NCBI GenBank assembly: GCA_903889565.1
Contig: CAISYC010000019.1
Location: forward strand, 1-35,665
Source of the DNA: an uncultured beta proteobacterium
GTDB lineage: Bacteria > Pseudomonadota > Gammaproteobacteria > Burkholderiales > SG8-41
Length of the DNA stretch: 35,665 nucleotides
Direction: 5' to 3'
Made by a program: the position numbers and the translations under genes. Positions 7,611-15,714 of the stretch are shown piece by piece (positions within the stretch are counted from its first letter, which is position 1; every line of letters starts with the position of its first letter). The notes under the pieces were generated by a model. It was given only the letters and a program-made list of their open reading frames with translations. It had not been told where the DNA came from and did not search any database.

Positions 7611-9791
7611 TCAGCGCTGCAGCGCGGCGACCAGGGCGTTGGAAAACTCCAGCCGGTCGGCGACGGTCTTGACCACCATCGCGTGGAAGCGCGCCGCCAC
7701 CCCGGGATGGATGGCTTCGATTTCGCGCATGGCCTGAACATTGAGCTGATAAACCACCGCCGCTTCCTGAATCACGACATTCGCGCTGCGACGGGCTGCC
7801 CTGTAAAGCCCCATCTCACCGAGTATGGTTTTCGGTCCCAGCGTGCGCAGACGGCGCGCAGTCGAGCCCTCGACATCGAGTTCGATCGCGACGCGGCCGC
7901 TTTCGATGAAATACATGTCGTCGGCGGCTTCGCCCTGCCGGCACAGCACTTCACCGGCCGCCAGCGAACGTCGCTGCATATAGGTCAACAATGTGGTCGC
8001 GCTGTCGCCGACCTCGGCATGCAGCCAGTCGCGGATCACGCCATCGGCGCCCGCCTGCGTGGTGCGACGCGCATTGATGACGGCGCTCTCGCACCATTCT
8101 GCGCCGGTATCAATGGCGGCAAAATGCCGGATTGCGGCGAGATCCGGATCGGCGCGTCCCTGCCATTCAGCCACCTGCTCTTCGCGCATGCCGGTGATCA
8201 CGAGTTGTGCGCCCGTCGCGCGCGTGCTGAAACTGATTTTCTTGAAACTGGCGATGGCCGAGGCATCGACGCCGTGCACCAGCTTGAGATCGAGGATAAC
8301 GAAACGTGCCCTGGCGCCGGCCGGCGGAAACGCCGTGTCGAGCACTGCGCGATAGAGGCGGTCGGCCATGCCGAAAAAAATAAAGCCCTGCAGTACGAAT
8401 ATCCGGATGTCTTCGCCGTACTCGGTGAGCAATGCCTTGTCGTCGGCCGAGCGCTCGTGACTGCTGCGGTATTCGCGGCCGGTAAAACTGAATTTGACAA
8501 CGCGGATTTTGCTATAGGTCACGGCGAACAGCACACAGCCGACCAGCACGCCGAGGATCAGCCCGTAGCCGAAACCGAACACCACCGTCACGCCGAGAAT
8601 GAGCAGCAGCGTCAGGTGTTCGGCGCGTGGCAATTGCAGTCGCGTGTCCACCGCCCATTTTCGCAGCAGCGCGATACCGAAGTAGAGCAGCAGGCCCCCC
8701 AACAGCGAACGCGGCAGATAGCCGATCAGACCCATGCCGGACCACGCAAGCATGACGGCGACCACGGCAAACACGATCCCGCTCAATCGGCTGGTGGCGC
8801 CGAGCCGGAAATTCATCAGACTGCGGTTCATCGACAGATAGCCGAGAAATCCGCCCAACAGCGGCGCCACGATATTGGCTGCGCCCTGCACCGCGAGTTC
8901 GCGGTCAAGATTGGCGTCGGTGCGCGTTTCCATCTCGAGTCCGGTGGCGTTGATCAGCACGGTCAGCGTCGTTACCAGCACCAGCGTGCCGATGTCGCCG
9001 GCGCGTTCCAGCAATAACGACCACTGCGTCTGCACGAAACCGGCGCTGTGCCACGGCATCCACGGCGCAGTATCGGCAGGTGCACCGAACAGCCAGCCAT
9101 CGGCGCGCGCGGCATCGATCGAAATGCCCGCAGCGAACAAGGCAATATGAAAAGCGAACATGCCGCCGATTTGCAACAACGGCAGCGCCACCGCGCTCTT
9201 GAGACGCGGCAGCACGATGAACAGCAGTACGGCCCAGATCAGGCCGACGCCAAACTGGAATTGCAATTGCGGATCGACCAGCAGACCCAGTGTACGCGGT
9301 GTCACCGGCACGCCACCGATCACGCGCAAGGCGCCGAGCACGGTCAGCGCGCCAGCCGCCGCGATCAGACCACCGACGACCGGATAGGGAATGAAACGGA
9401 TCCAGCGTCCGGCGCGCGCAACGCCCATGGCCGTCAGGCAGACGCCGGTGATCAGCGTGCTGACGGCGAGCAGGTAAAGCACATTGCTGGTCGCGACCGC
9501 GGCAGTCACGCCGACCGACAGGTCTTTGGCGATTGCCGCCGCCATCGCCGCCATCACCGCACAGGCATTGGCATCCGGGCCGGATACGGCGAAGCGAAAC
9601 GCGCTGAACACCGCCACCGCCAGCGCGGTAACGCCGGTGCCGATCAACAGCGCGCTGATGCCCTGGGCAAAACCGCCCGCCGTGGCGCCCGAAAAAATCA
9701 GCGCCGCAAAACTCAGGCTGTAAACCAGCGATATGACGGAGGTGACCGCACCGCTGGTGACGTCACGCGTGACTTGCCGGAACGATTCCAA
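7611..9791 (-). CDS. SulP-family anion transporter with STAS and cyclic-nucleotide-binding domains
   Basis: A 726-aa inner-membrane protein. Residues about 10-420 are the SulP/SLC26 transporter with 10-14 hydrophobic helices and the block FAVSGPDANACAVMAA near helix 3. A cytoplasmic STAS domain follows (about 450-560; VILDLKLVHGVDASAIASF). The last 120 residues are a Crp-like cNMP-binding domain (GEAADDMYFIESGRVAIELD, LGEMGLYRAARRSANVV). SulP proteins carry sulfate, bicarbonate or dicarboxylates; the substrate here cannot be told. The STAS-cNMP tail suggests gating by a nucleotide or by lipid/protein partners. The start is a TTG at 9791, because no ATG lies ahead of the first helix. It is 112 bp downstream of galU and may be in its transcription unit. 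Confidence 0.88.
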   Translation of the reverse strand: MESFRQVTRDVTSGAVTSVISLVYSLSFAALIFSGATAGGFAQGISALLIGTGVTALAVAVFSAFRFAVSGPDANACAVMAAMAAAIAKDLSVGVTAAVATSNVLYLLAVSTLITGVCLTAMGVARAGRWIRFIPYPVVGGLIAAAGALTVLGALRVIGGVPVTPRTLGLLVDPQLQFQFGVGLIWAVLLFIVLPRLKSAVALPLLQIGGMFAFHIALFAAGISIDAARADGWLFGAPADTAPWMPWHSAGFVQTQWSLLLERAGDIGTLVLVTTLTVLINATGLEMETRTDANLDRELAVQGAANIVAPLLGGFLGYLSMNRSLMNFRLGATSRLSGIVFAVVAVMLAWSGMGLIGYLPRSLLGGLLLYFGIALLRKWAVDTRLQLPRAEHLTLLLILGVTVVFGFGYGLILGVLVGCVLFAVTYSKIRVVKFSFTGREYRSSHERSADDKALLTEYGEDIRIFVLQGFIFFGMADRLYRAVLDTAFPPAGARARFVILDLKLVHGVDASAIASFKKISFSTRATGAQLVITGMREEQVAEWQGRADPDLAAIRHFAAIDTGAEWCESAVINARRTTQAGADGVIRDWLHAEVGDSATTLLTYMQRRSLAAGEVLCRQGEAADDMYFIESGRVAIELDVEGSTARRLRTLGPKTILGEMGLYRAARRSANVVIQEAAVVYQLNVQAMREIEAIHPGVAARFHAMVVKTVADRLEFSNALVAALQR

Positions 9792-9903
9792 TGAACTCGC
9801 TTAAAAATGTTGCCGGTGGCATGCCGGCCGTGCCGAGATCGCGAAAAACCGCGTTTCCAGTTTAATGGCGAATGCTTGCAGCGTCCACGCGGGTGCCGCG
9901 GCC

Positions 9904-10788
9904 CTAGCGCTTGCGCAGCGCCTTCAGGTGCGCCGAAAAACCGCGCGCCGTTTCCGGATGCCGCAGTCCGTAGGCGACGTTGGCCTTGAGGTAACCCAGT
10001 TTGCTGCCGCAATCGTAACGGATGCCGTCGAAGGTATAAGCAAGCACCGATTCCTCGGACAGCAGCGCAGCGATGGCATCGGTCAACTGGATTTCGTCGC
10101 CGGCGCCGGGCTTACCGTGCTGCAAATGGTGAAAGATGCGCGGCGTCAGCAGATAGCGGCCGACCACCCCCAACGTGGAAGGCGCATCGGCCGGCTGCGG
10201 TTTCTCGACGATTGCATCGACTCGGCTCAGCTTGCCGCGGCGCGCACCCGGCTTGATGATGCCGTATTGCCGCGTTTCCGCGCGCGCCACCTTCTGCACG
10301 CCGAGCAGCGAGCATTGCTCGTGCTCGAAGACATCGACCATTTGCCGCATCACCGGCGGTTTGCCGTCGATCAAGTCGTCGGCCAGAATCACCGCGAACG
10401 GCTGTTCGCCGATCACCGGCCGCGCGCACAGCACGGCATGGCCGAGCCCTAGCGCCTGCGGCTGGCGCACATAGATGCATTTGACGTGCGGCGGCACGAT
10501 TTCACGCACCGCCTTGAGCATGATGGATTTGCCGCGCGCTTCCAGTTCGGATTCGACTTCGAACGCGCGGTCGAAATGGTCCTCGATCGCGCGCTTGCTG
10601 CGGCCGGTGATAAACACCATCTCGGTAATGCCGGCGGCGACCGCCTCTTCGACCGCATACTGGATGAGCGGTTTATCGACCACCGGCAACATCTCCTTGG
10701 GACTGGCCTTGGTCGCCGGCAGAAATCGCGTGCCCATGCCGGCCACCGGAAAAACCGCTTTCTTGATTGTCGCCATAAAATCTTTCAT
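9904..10788 (-). CDS. galU: UTP--glucose-1-phosphate uridylyltransferase
   Basis: A 294-aa nucleotidyltransferase that makes UDP-glucose from UTP and glucose-1-phosphate, the precursor for exopolysaccharide, LPS and trehalose or glycogen-type glucans. The N-terminal signature [20 protein letters not shown] and [16 protein letters not shown] is complete. Further GalU blocks are [28 protein letters not shown] and [14 protein letters not shown]. Length fits GalU (about 290-300 aa). The start could be 10788 or the internal ATG at 10776 ([10 protein letters not shown]), which aligns better with GalU N-termini; neither has a strong ribosome binding site. It begins 6 bp after the stop of the PP2C phosphatase gene, so it is the last gene of the partner-switching operon. 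Confidence 0.93.
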   Translation of the reverse strand: MKDFMATIKKAVFPVAGMGTRFLPATKASPKEMLPVVDKPLIQYAVEEAVAAGITEMVFITGRSKRAIEDHFDRAFEVESELEARGKSIMLKAVREIVPPHVKCIYVRQPQALGLGHAVLCARPVIGEQPFAVILADDLIDGKPPVMRQMVDVFEHEQCSLLGVQKVARAETRQYGIIKPGARRGKLSRVDAIVEKPQPADAPSTLGVVGRYLLTPRIFHHLQHGKPGAGDEIQLTDAIAALLSEESVLAYTFDGIRYDCGSKLGYLKANVAYGLRHPETARGFSAHLKALRKR

Positions 10789-10794
10789 TCCGCG

Positions 10795-12117
10795 TTATGG
10801 GGAGTCCGCGCCGTCGCTGTCCGCCGGCGCTTGCGCCTTGAGACAATAACGAACGGCCAGCATGGTGATGTCGTCGGCCTGCGGCGCGTCCAGCACGAAC
10901 GTGCCGATATCGGCACGCACCTCGTCAACGAGGCTGCGCGGCTCGCGCCGGGTGGCGCGACGCACCGTTGCCAGCAGCCGCTCCTCCGAATAAAAATCGC
11001 TCGCCATGTTCATCGCCTCGGTCACCCCGTCGGTATACAGGAGAATTGTTTCGCCAGGATTTAACTGGCGCGAATCGACCGGATAACGCGCGTTGTCCAT
11101 GATGCCGGCGACGAGCCCCTTCTTGAGTTTCAGAAATTCGGGCCGGCCGTCGAGCCCGACGAACAGCGGCGGGTTGTGGCCGGCGTTGGCAAAGCTGAGT
11201 TGCCCGCTCTCGGTGTCGAGCACGGCGCAAAACAGGGTGACGAACATGCCCTCGTCGTTGCCTTCGCAGAGCGCCCGGTTGACCGCCTCCAGAACGGCGG
11301 ACGGCGAGCGCCGGCGCACCGCCTCCATCCGCAGCTGGGTGATAGTGCGCGCCATGAACAGGGCCGCCGGCACGCCCTTGCCCGAAACATCGCCAACAGC
11401 GACGAACAGCCGGTTGGGCGCGGCGAAGAAGGCATCATAGAAATCGCCGCCGACGTTTTTTGCCGGCTCCATGATGGCGTAGGCCTGCACTGCGGCATGG
11501 TCGGGAAACAGGCGCGACCCCGGCGGCAGCATGCTGACCTGAATGTTGCTGGCGATCGACAGTTCTTTCTGCAGGTGCTCGAGCGCGAGCTTGTCCTTCA
11601 TGCGTTCGAGGATCATGTCGCGATTCAGCCGCATGCGTTCGGACAGCACGTTGAGCAGGTTGCGCGCCACCCCGGGCTGCGGAATCAGGCGTTCCCAGAA
11701 CAGCGTCTCGTGTATCGCCAGCACGCGACTGGCAACATCGGCCACCACGTAGGCGGAGACCGGACGGCCGTCGATAATCGACAGTTCGCCGAAACAGCCG
11801 CCCTCTTCGATCGCGATGTAATCGGCCGAATCGGCCCGGTCGAGGTGAATGCGCAGGCGCCCTGACACCAGCAAGTGAATCGAATCGTTGCGCTGCCCCG
11901 GCTCAAGCAGAATGGCGCCGGCCGGCACATCATGGGCGACGCACGCCGCCAGCACCGCTTCCACCGCCTCGTAGGGGATGGTCGAGAACAGCTGCAAATG
12001 GGAGATGAACCCGTTGCGCCGGCGATCTTCACCGGCACGGCGTTCCGCCGGCAGCCCCAATGCGATGCGCGAGGTACCGAGAAAGGCCTTGCGGCGGTCG
12101 GCGCCGCGGCTATGCAT
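10795..12117 (-). CDS. cNMP-domain PP2C-type (SpoIIE/RsbU) phosphatase
   Basis: A 440-aa cytosolic protein. Residues about 40-165 form a Crp-like cyclic-nucleotide-binding domain (GAILLEPGQRNDSIHLLVSG, GCFGELSIIDGRPVSAYVV). A helical linker (about 170-215; LERMKDKLALEHLQKELSIA) leads to a SpoIIE-type PP2C domain with metal-site motifs VGGDFYDAFF, VGDVSGKGVPAALFMA, FANAGHNPPL, LLYTDGVTEAMN and ADDITMLAVRY. RsbU/SpoIIE phosphatases remove the phosphate from STAS anti-anti-sigma factors, so the STAS protein two genes upstream is the expected substrate. The cNMP domain would be the signal input. The ATG overlaps the end of the kinase gene by 8 bp, which suggests translational coupling. Confidence 0.9.
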   Translation of the reverse strand: MHSRGADRRKAFLGTSRIALGLPAERRAGEDRRRNGFISHLQLFSTIPYEAVEAVLAACVAHDVPAGAILLEPGQRNDSIHLLVSGRLRIHLDRADSADYIAIEEGGCFGELSIIDGRPVSAYVVADVASRVLAIHETLFWERLIPQPGVARNLLNVLSERMRLNRDMILERMKDKLALEHLQKELSIASNIQVSMLPPGSRLFPDHAAVQAYAIMEPAKNVGGDFYDAFFAAPNRLFVAVGDVSGKGVPAALFMARTITQLRMEAVRRRSPSAVLEAVNRALCEGNDEGMFVTLFCAVLDTESGQLSFANAGHNPPLFVGLDGRPEFLKLKKGLVAGIMDNARYPVDSRQLNPGETILLYTDGVTEAMNMASDFYSEERLLATVRRATRREPRSLVDEVRADIGTFVLDAPQADDITMLAVRYCLKAQAPADSDGADSP

Positions 12118-12553
12118 CGCTGGGCTGGAGTGTACGCTCCGTTTCCAGACTCAACACGTTGACGCCGTTTTCGCGCCGATAATAAAGGCGCGTAGCGAGG
12201 CGGCGGATCAACCTGATACCGAGTCCGCCGACCGCGGCCTCCTCCAGGCTCGCCGGCGCAGCAGTAGCCGGCGCCGCCAGCAGATCGAAGGGTTTGCCGT
12301 CGTCGCGAATGACCAGCGAAGCGCCGTGCGGCGTCGCATTCAATTCGACGGTGATCTCGTGTCGTCGCGTGTCTTCGTAGGCGTAGCTGATGATGTTGAT
12401 CAATGCCTCGTTGGCGCAAACATCAAGCTTGTGCAGTATCTCGGCGGGCAGCGCAGAGGCCGCCGCACTGGCGCGCAACCAGTCGGTCACGCGTCGCAGT
12501 TCGGACACGTCGTTGTTTATTATGAGGCGTTCGACTGGCATGGCGGATGGCAT
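12110..12553 (-). CDS. RsbW-like anti-sigma factor / serine kinase (HATPase_c)
   Basis: A 147-aa GHKL ATPase-fold protein. The N box is DVCANEALINIISYAYED, the G1 box VIRDDGKPFD and the G2 box GGLGIRLIRRLA, as in RsbW/SpoIIAB/BtrW. Such proteins phosphorylate a STAS antagonist and sequester a sigma factor or another target. There is no sigma factor gene in the window, so the output partner is unknown. It sits between the STAS gene (17-bp gap) and the PP2C gene (8-bp overlap). The start at 12553 gives MPSAMPVER; the ATG at 12541 is the other option. Confidence 0.9.
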   Translation of the reverse strand: MPSAMPVERLIINNDVSELRRVTDWLRASAAASALPAEILHKLDVCANEALINIISYAYEDTRRHEITVELNATPHGASLVIRDDGKPFDLLAAPATAAPASLEEAAVGGLGIRLIRRLATRLYYRRENGVNVLSLETERTLQPSDA

Positions 12554-12570
12554 GCCACCTGTAACGGCCG

Positions 12571-12909
12571 TCAGACAGCGACGGCCGAGCGCGCCTCGTC
12601 GAAGCTGCGGCAGATCGGGATCAGGGTGTCTATTCCGGCCATCTCGAGCACGTGCGACACGTTGGTATCGGGATTGAACAATACCATTTTGCCGCCGCGG
12701 CGGGAAATGGCCTTGGCCACCAGCAACAGCGTGCGAATGCCGATCGAGGCCAGAAAATCCACCGCCGTCATGTCGACAATCACCGCCTTTTGGTTCGCCG
12801 TGTAGCCGTTGAACTTGAGATCGATTTCCTGCGTGCCTTGCACATCCATGCGGCCGGCGAGGCTGATTTTCAGCACGCCGTTGTCCAACGTTTCGCTCTC
12901 AATATTCAT
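12571..12909 (-). CDS. STAS-domain anti-anti-sigma factor
   Basis: A 112-aa single-domain STAS protein of SpoIIAA/RsbV type. The block VDFLASIGIRTLLLVAK carries the expected phosphorylatable serine S55, followed by the usual I-G-I/R pattern. Its phosphorylation by the kinase and dephosphorylation by the PP2C protein would decide whether the kinase is free to bind its target. It is the first gene of the leftward operon STAS - kinase - phosphatase - galU. Divergent from it, 250 bp away, is the GGDEF/EAL gene, so 12910-13159 must contain promoters for both sides; no clear -35/-10 pair stands out. Confidence 0.9.
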   Translation of the reverse strand: MNIESETLDNGVLKISLAGRMDVQGTQEIDLKFNGYTANQKAVIVDMTAVDFLASIGIRTLLLVAKAISRRGGKMVLFNPDTNVSHVLEMAGIDTLIPICRSFDEARSAVAV

Positions 12910-13159
12910 GTGTGTGTCGAGTATGCCGGAGGGTCAATCAAGTCCATCATCGTAGTCGTGCAATGTTACGTTTCGGTTACAGCGCATTCTGCATCTTTCA
13001 CTGGGCAGGCGATTGTCGTAATGTGTTGGACTGCCAAAAAATGCGTTCAAACAAAATGTCGCAGACATCACCCGGGAATTTTTACGATAACCACTCAAGA
13101 TTGCGCGAGCGTGGTCGATACCAGCCATTGGGGTCCATTGGTTTCGACCGGAGCGTGTC

Positions 13160-15046
13160 ATGAGTAAATCGATCGAATTGAGCCAGACCGGCGCGTCTGT
13201 CGCCGTGACACCGGTCGCCGGCAGTGGTCGGCTGCTGCGCCAGTTCATTTTCATCGACGAAGGCCAGTTGCAGGAAGCGCCGACGGTGCAAGAATTGCTG
13301 CGCCCGCTGGCACCGGTGCGCGACGATGAACTGTGCGAAACCATCCTCGCCCGCTTCCTGGATGACGACGCGCTCTACGCATTGCCCGTGATCGACGCCG
13401 AGAACAAACCGCTGACGCTGATCGACCGCAAACACTACATCGAATTTTTCAGTAAACGCTATACCCGCGAAATCTTCGGCCGCCAGAACGTGCTGCAATT
13501 GCTGGCTTACGAAGACTACCGCAACGGCAAACCGACCGTCGTCGAAGATACCTGCACCGTCGAGGATGTGGCGAAGATCATCATCGATGCCGGCATGCAG
13601 CACATGGTGACCGGCTTCATCGTCACCCGCGACCACGGCTACGCCGGCGTCGCCAACGGTCACGATCTGCTCAACATCATTACGCAGCGCAAGCAGGCCG
13701 AACTCTATTATCTCGCGCACTATGACGCGCTCACCGGCGTTCCCAACCGGGTCCTGCTCGCGGACCGCCTGGAGCAGGCCTGCCGCGACGCCGAACGCAA
13801 AGGCAAGCTGGTTGCCCTGCTCTACATCGACGTCGATCGTTTCAAGCAAATCAACGATTCGCTCGGTCACAGCGCCGGCGATGCGGTGCTGCGCAAGGTC
13901 GTGGACCGCCTCAAGACCTGCGCGCGACGCGCAGACACGGTGGCACGGCTGGCCGGCGACGAATTTGTCATCCTGATGGAGAACCTCGCCGATGCCGGCG
14001 ATGTCGAGATCGTCGCCCGGCGGCTGGTCAAGTTGATGCGCGAGCCGATCGAACTGCATGGTCATTCGCTGGTTGCCACTGTCAGCGTCGGCAGCGCGAT
14101 TTTCCCGACCGATGACACCGCAGTCAGCGCGCTGCTCGCAAAAGCCGATGCCGCGATGTATGACGCCAAATCAAAGGGCCGCAATGGCCATCGCCGTTAC
14201 CTGCCCGATACGGCCATGTACAACCCGGCCAAGATGCTGCTCGAAAACGATCTGCGCCAGGCGATCGAACGCAACGAACTGGTACTGCATTTTCAGCCGC
14301 AGGTCGATCTTGCAACGCAGACGATTCCGGGCGTGGAAGCGCTGGTGCGCTGGCGGCACCCTGCCCGCGGTCTGGTTCCGCCCGGACAATTCATCGCCAT
14401 TGCCGAGGAAAGCGGCCTGATTGTGCCGCTGGGCGAATGGGTGATCTGCGAGGCGTTCCGGCAATTGAAGGCGTGGCAGGCCGCGGGGCTGCAGGCGCTG
14501 CGCATCTCGGTGAATATTTCAGCGCTGCAGTTTCATCAGCGCAGCTTCCCCGCATTTCTCAAGGCGCAGCTCGCGGAATACGGCGTCGATCCGGGACTGA
14601 TCGAACTGGAACTGACCGAGAGCGCGTTGATGCAGAACCTTGACGAGGTGTTGCAATCGCTGAAGGAGATCAAGTTGCTGGGCTTCAGCCTTGCCATCGA
14701 CGATTTCGGCACCGGCTTTTCAAGCCTGAGTTACCTGCGGCGGTTCCCGATAGATCGCCTGAAAATCGACCAGTCCTTCGTGCGCGACATCGAACGCACC
14801 CCGGTCAACGAATCGATCGCGCGCGCGATTGTCGCGCTCGCCAACAGCCTGTCGCTCGACATCGTTGCCGAAGGCATCGAAAATCCGCTGGAAAAAGGCG
14901 TGCTGGCCGGAATGGGGTGTACCGAGGGGCAAGGCTATTTATTTGCAAAACCACTTGCCGCGGATGACTTCGTGCAATGGCTTGCCGCGCATCGCAGCAA
15001 TAATGTGGTCAGACTCGCCGACCCGCGCGCGGCGCAACGGGTCTGA
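13160..15046 (+). CDS. CBS-like/GGDEF/EAL bifunctional c-di-GMP protein
   Basis: A 628-aa cytosolic protein with three parts. Residues about 40-175 are a CBS-like sensor region (ALYALPVIDAENKPLTLIDR, YIEFFSKRYTREIFGR, TGFIVTRDHGYAGVANG). Residues about 185-350 form a GGDEF domain with LYIDVDRFKQINDSLGHSAG and RLAGDEFVILME, that is AGDEF. Residues about 365-620 form an EAL domain with VEALVRWRHP, ISVNISALQF, ELTESALM, IDDFGTGFSSLSYLRR and RLKIDQSFV, all phosphodiesterase residues present. EAL activity is therefore likely; AGDEF variants may be active or serve as a GTP-sensing module. The ATG has GGAG about 7 bases upstream. It is divergent from the partner-switching operon, and shares its N-terminal module with the GGDEF protein at 1249. 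Confidence 0.93.
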   Translation: MSKSIELSQTGASVAVTPVAGSGRLLRQFIFIDEGQLQEAPTVQELLRPLAPVRDDELCETILARFLDDDALYALPVIDAENKPLTLIDRKHYIEFFSKRYTREIFGRQNVLQLLAYEDYRNGKPTVVEDTCTVEDVAKIIIDAGMQHMVTGFIVTRDHGYAGVANGHDLLNIITQRKQAELYYLAHYDALTGVPNRVLLADRLEQACRDAERKGKLVALLYIDVDRFKQINDSLGHSAGDAVLRKVVDRLKTCARRADTVARLAGDEFVILMENLADAGDVEIVARRLVKLMREPIELHGHSLVATVSVGSAIFPTDDTAVSALLAKADAAMYDAKSKGRNGHRRYLPDTAMYNPAKMLLENDLRQAIERNELVLHFQPQVDLATQTIPGVEALVRWRHPARGLVPPGQFIAIAEESGLIVPLGEWVICEAFRQLKAWQAAGLQALRISVNISALQFHQRSFPAFLKAQLAEYGVDPGLIELELTESALMQNLDEVLQSLKEIKLLGFSLAIDDFGTGFSSLSYLRRFPIDRLKIDQSFVRDIERTPVNESIARAIVALANSLSLDIVAEGIENPLEKGVLAGMGCTEGQGYLFAKPLAADDFVQWLAAHRSNNVVRLADPRAAQRV

Positions 15047-15061
15047 GCGCGGCGTATCCGC

Positions 15062-15244
15062 TCAGGCGGGTTCGCGTGCCTGTTCCTGACGGGGCGTCTG
15101 GATCGCCGCGGATGCCGGCATACGCGCAAGCGAACGGTAACTCGGTTTAGCGCCCATTTGCGGCCATACGTGTTCGTTGCTGAGCGAGTCGCAATAATCG
15201 ACCCAGCTCATTTGTTCCGGCAGTTGCTCATCTTTTCTGTCCAT
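15062..15244 (-). CDS. small hypothetical protein, 60 aa
   Basis: A short hydrophilic protein, MDRKDEQLPEQMSWVDYCDS at the N-terminus and a Gln/Glu/Arg-rich end, with no membrane segment. The ATG at 15244 has AGAGGTG 5 bases upstream, which is why I prefer it to the longer frame reaching 15391. It converges on the GGDEF/EAL gene 15 bp away. Function is not recognised. Confidence 0.5.
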   Translation of the reverse strand: MDRKDEQLPEQMSWVDYCDSLSNEHVWPQMGAKPSYRSLARMPASAAIQTPRQEQAREPA

Positions 15245-15344
15245 CGGACACCTCTGGGTAAAACTGAATTCGGGATTGCAAGTTTCAGCAGCCATCCGCG
15301 ATGACGCGATGGCGACACGCACACAAGCTGTAGTTTTGTTGAGT

Positions 15345-15362
15345 CGATCCGGCACCGGATCG
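15345..15362. repeat. perfect 8-bp palindrome
   Basis: CGATCCGGCACCGGATCG is an 8-bp inverted repeat with a 2-base centre, about 100 bp upstream of the 60-aa gene on the opposite strand. It could be an operator or a short hairpin. No T-run follows on either strand, so a terminator is unlikely. Confidence 0.45.
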
Positions 15363-15610
15363 GGCGAAAGGAAGAAAGAACCTGTTTTCATGGACTTGAA
15401 CGATGATCGACGGCTTCATGGCGGTAAACGCAACGGGCTTGAGAAGTACTCTAGATCAACCCGGTGAAGCACTTCAAGCGGTTTTCCCGGTGCATTTTGC
15501 AATCCGATCACAATCCTTTTTGTCCCGCCGGCGACCCGCCCAGAGAACACCGCTGTAAGACCAATGTAATACAGGGGTTTGGCGTCAGGCCCGGGCCGGG
15601 AGCAGAAAAG

Positions 15611-15619
15611 TTATCCACA
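15611..15619 (+). promoter_or_regulatory. DnaA-box-like sequence
   Basis: TTATCCACA matches the TTATNCACA consensus of DnaA boxes exactly. A single box is expected by chance at low frequency; a second occurrence, in a palindrome, is at 20370-20391. Function here is open. Confidence 0.3.
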
Positions 15620-15714
15620 GATTTTTTGCGCGAAAAAAAATGTGCGGTTTTCTGCTTGCCAAAGCGTTGATTGGCGGGGTGAACCGGCGGTAAAAGCAGG
15701 ACGTGCGCGCAACG

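Larger units (their letters stand above)
15245..15714. other. non-coding stretch with palindrome and a DnaA-box-like site
   Basis: No convincing gene was found in these 470 bases. They contain the promoter side of the 60-aa gene, the palindrome at 15345-15362, and a TTATCCACA at 15611-15619. The latter is followed by an A/T-rich patch (TTTTTTGCGCGAAAAAAAA). Confidence 0.5.

Noticed and set aside
7683-9017. 444-aa open frame on the plus strand
   Set aside because: Antisense shadow of the SulP transporter; composition is His/Arg/Gln-rich and patternless.
13082-14065. 327-aa open frame on the minus strand
   Set aside because: Antisense to the GGDEF/EAL gene, with no start signal and no recognisable domain.
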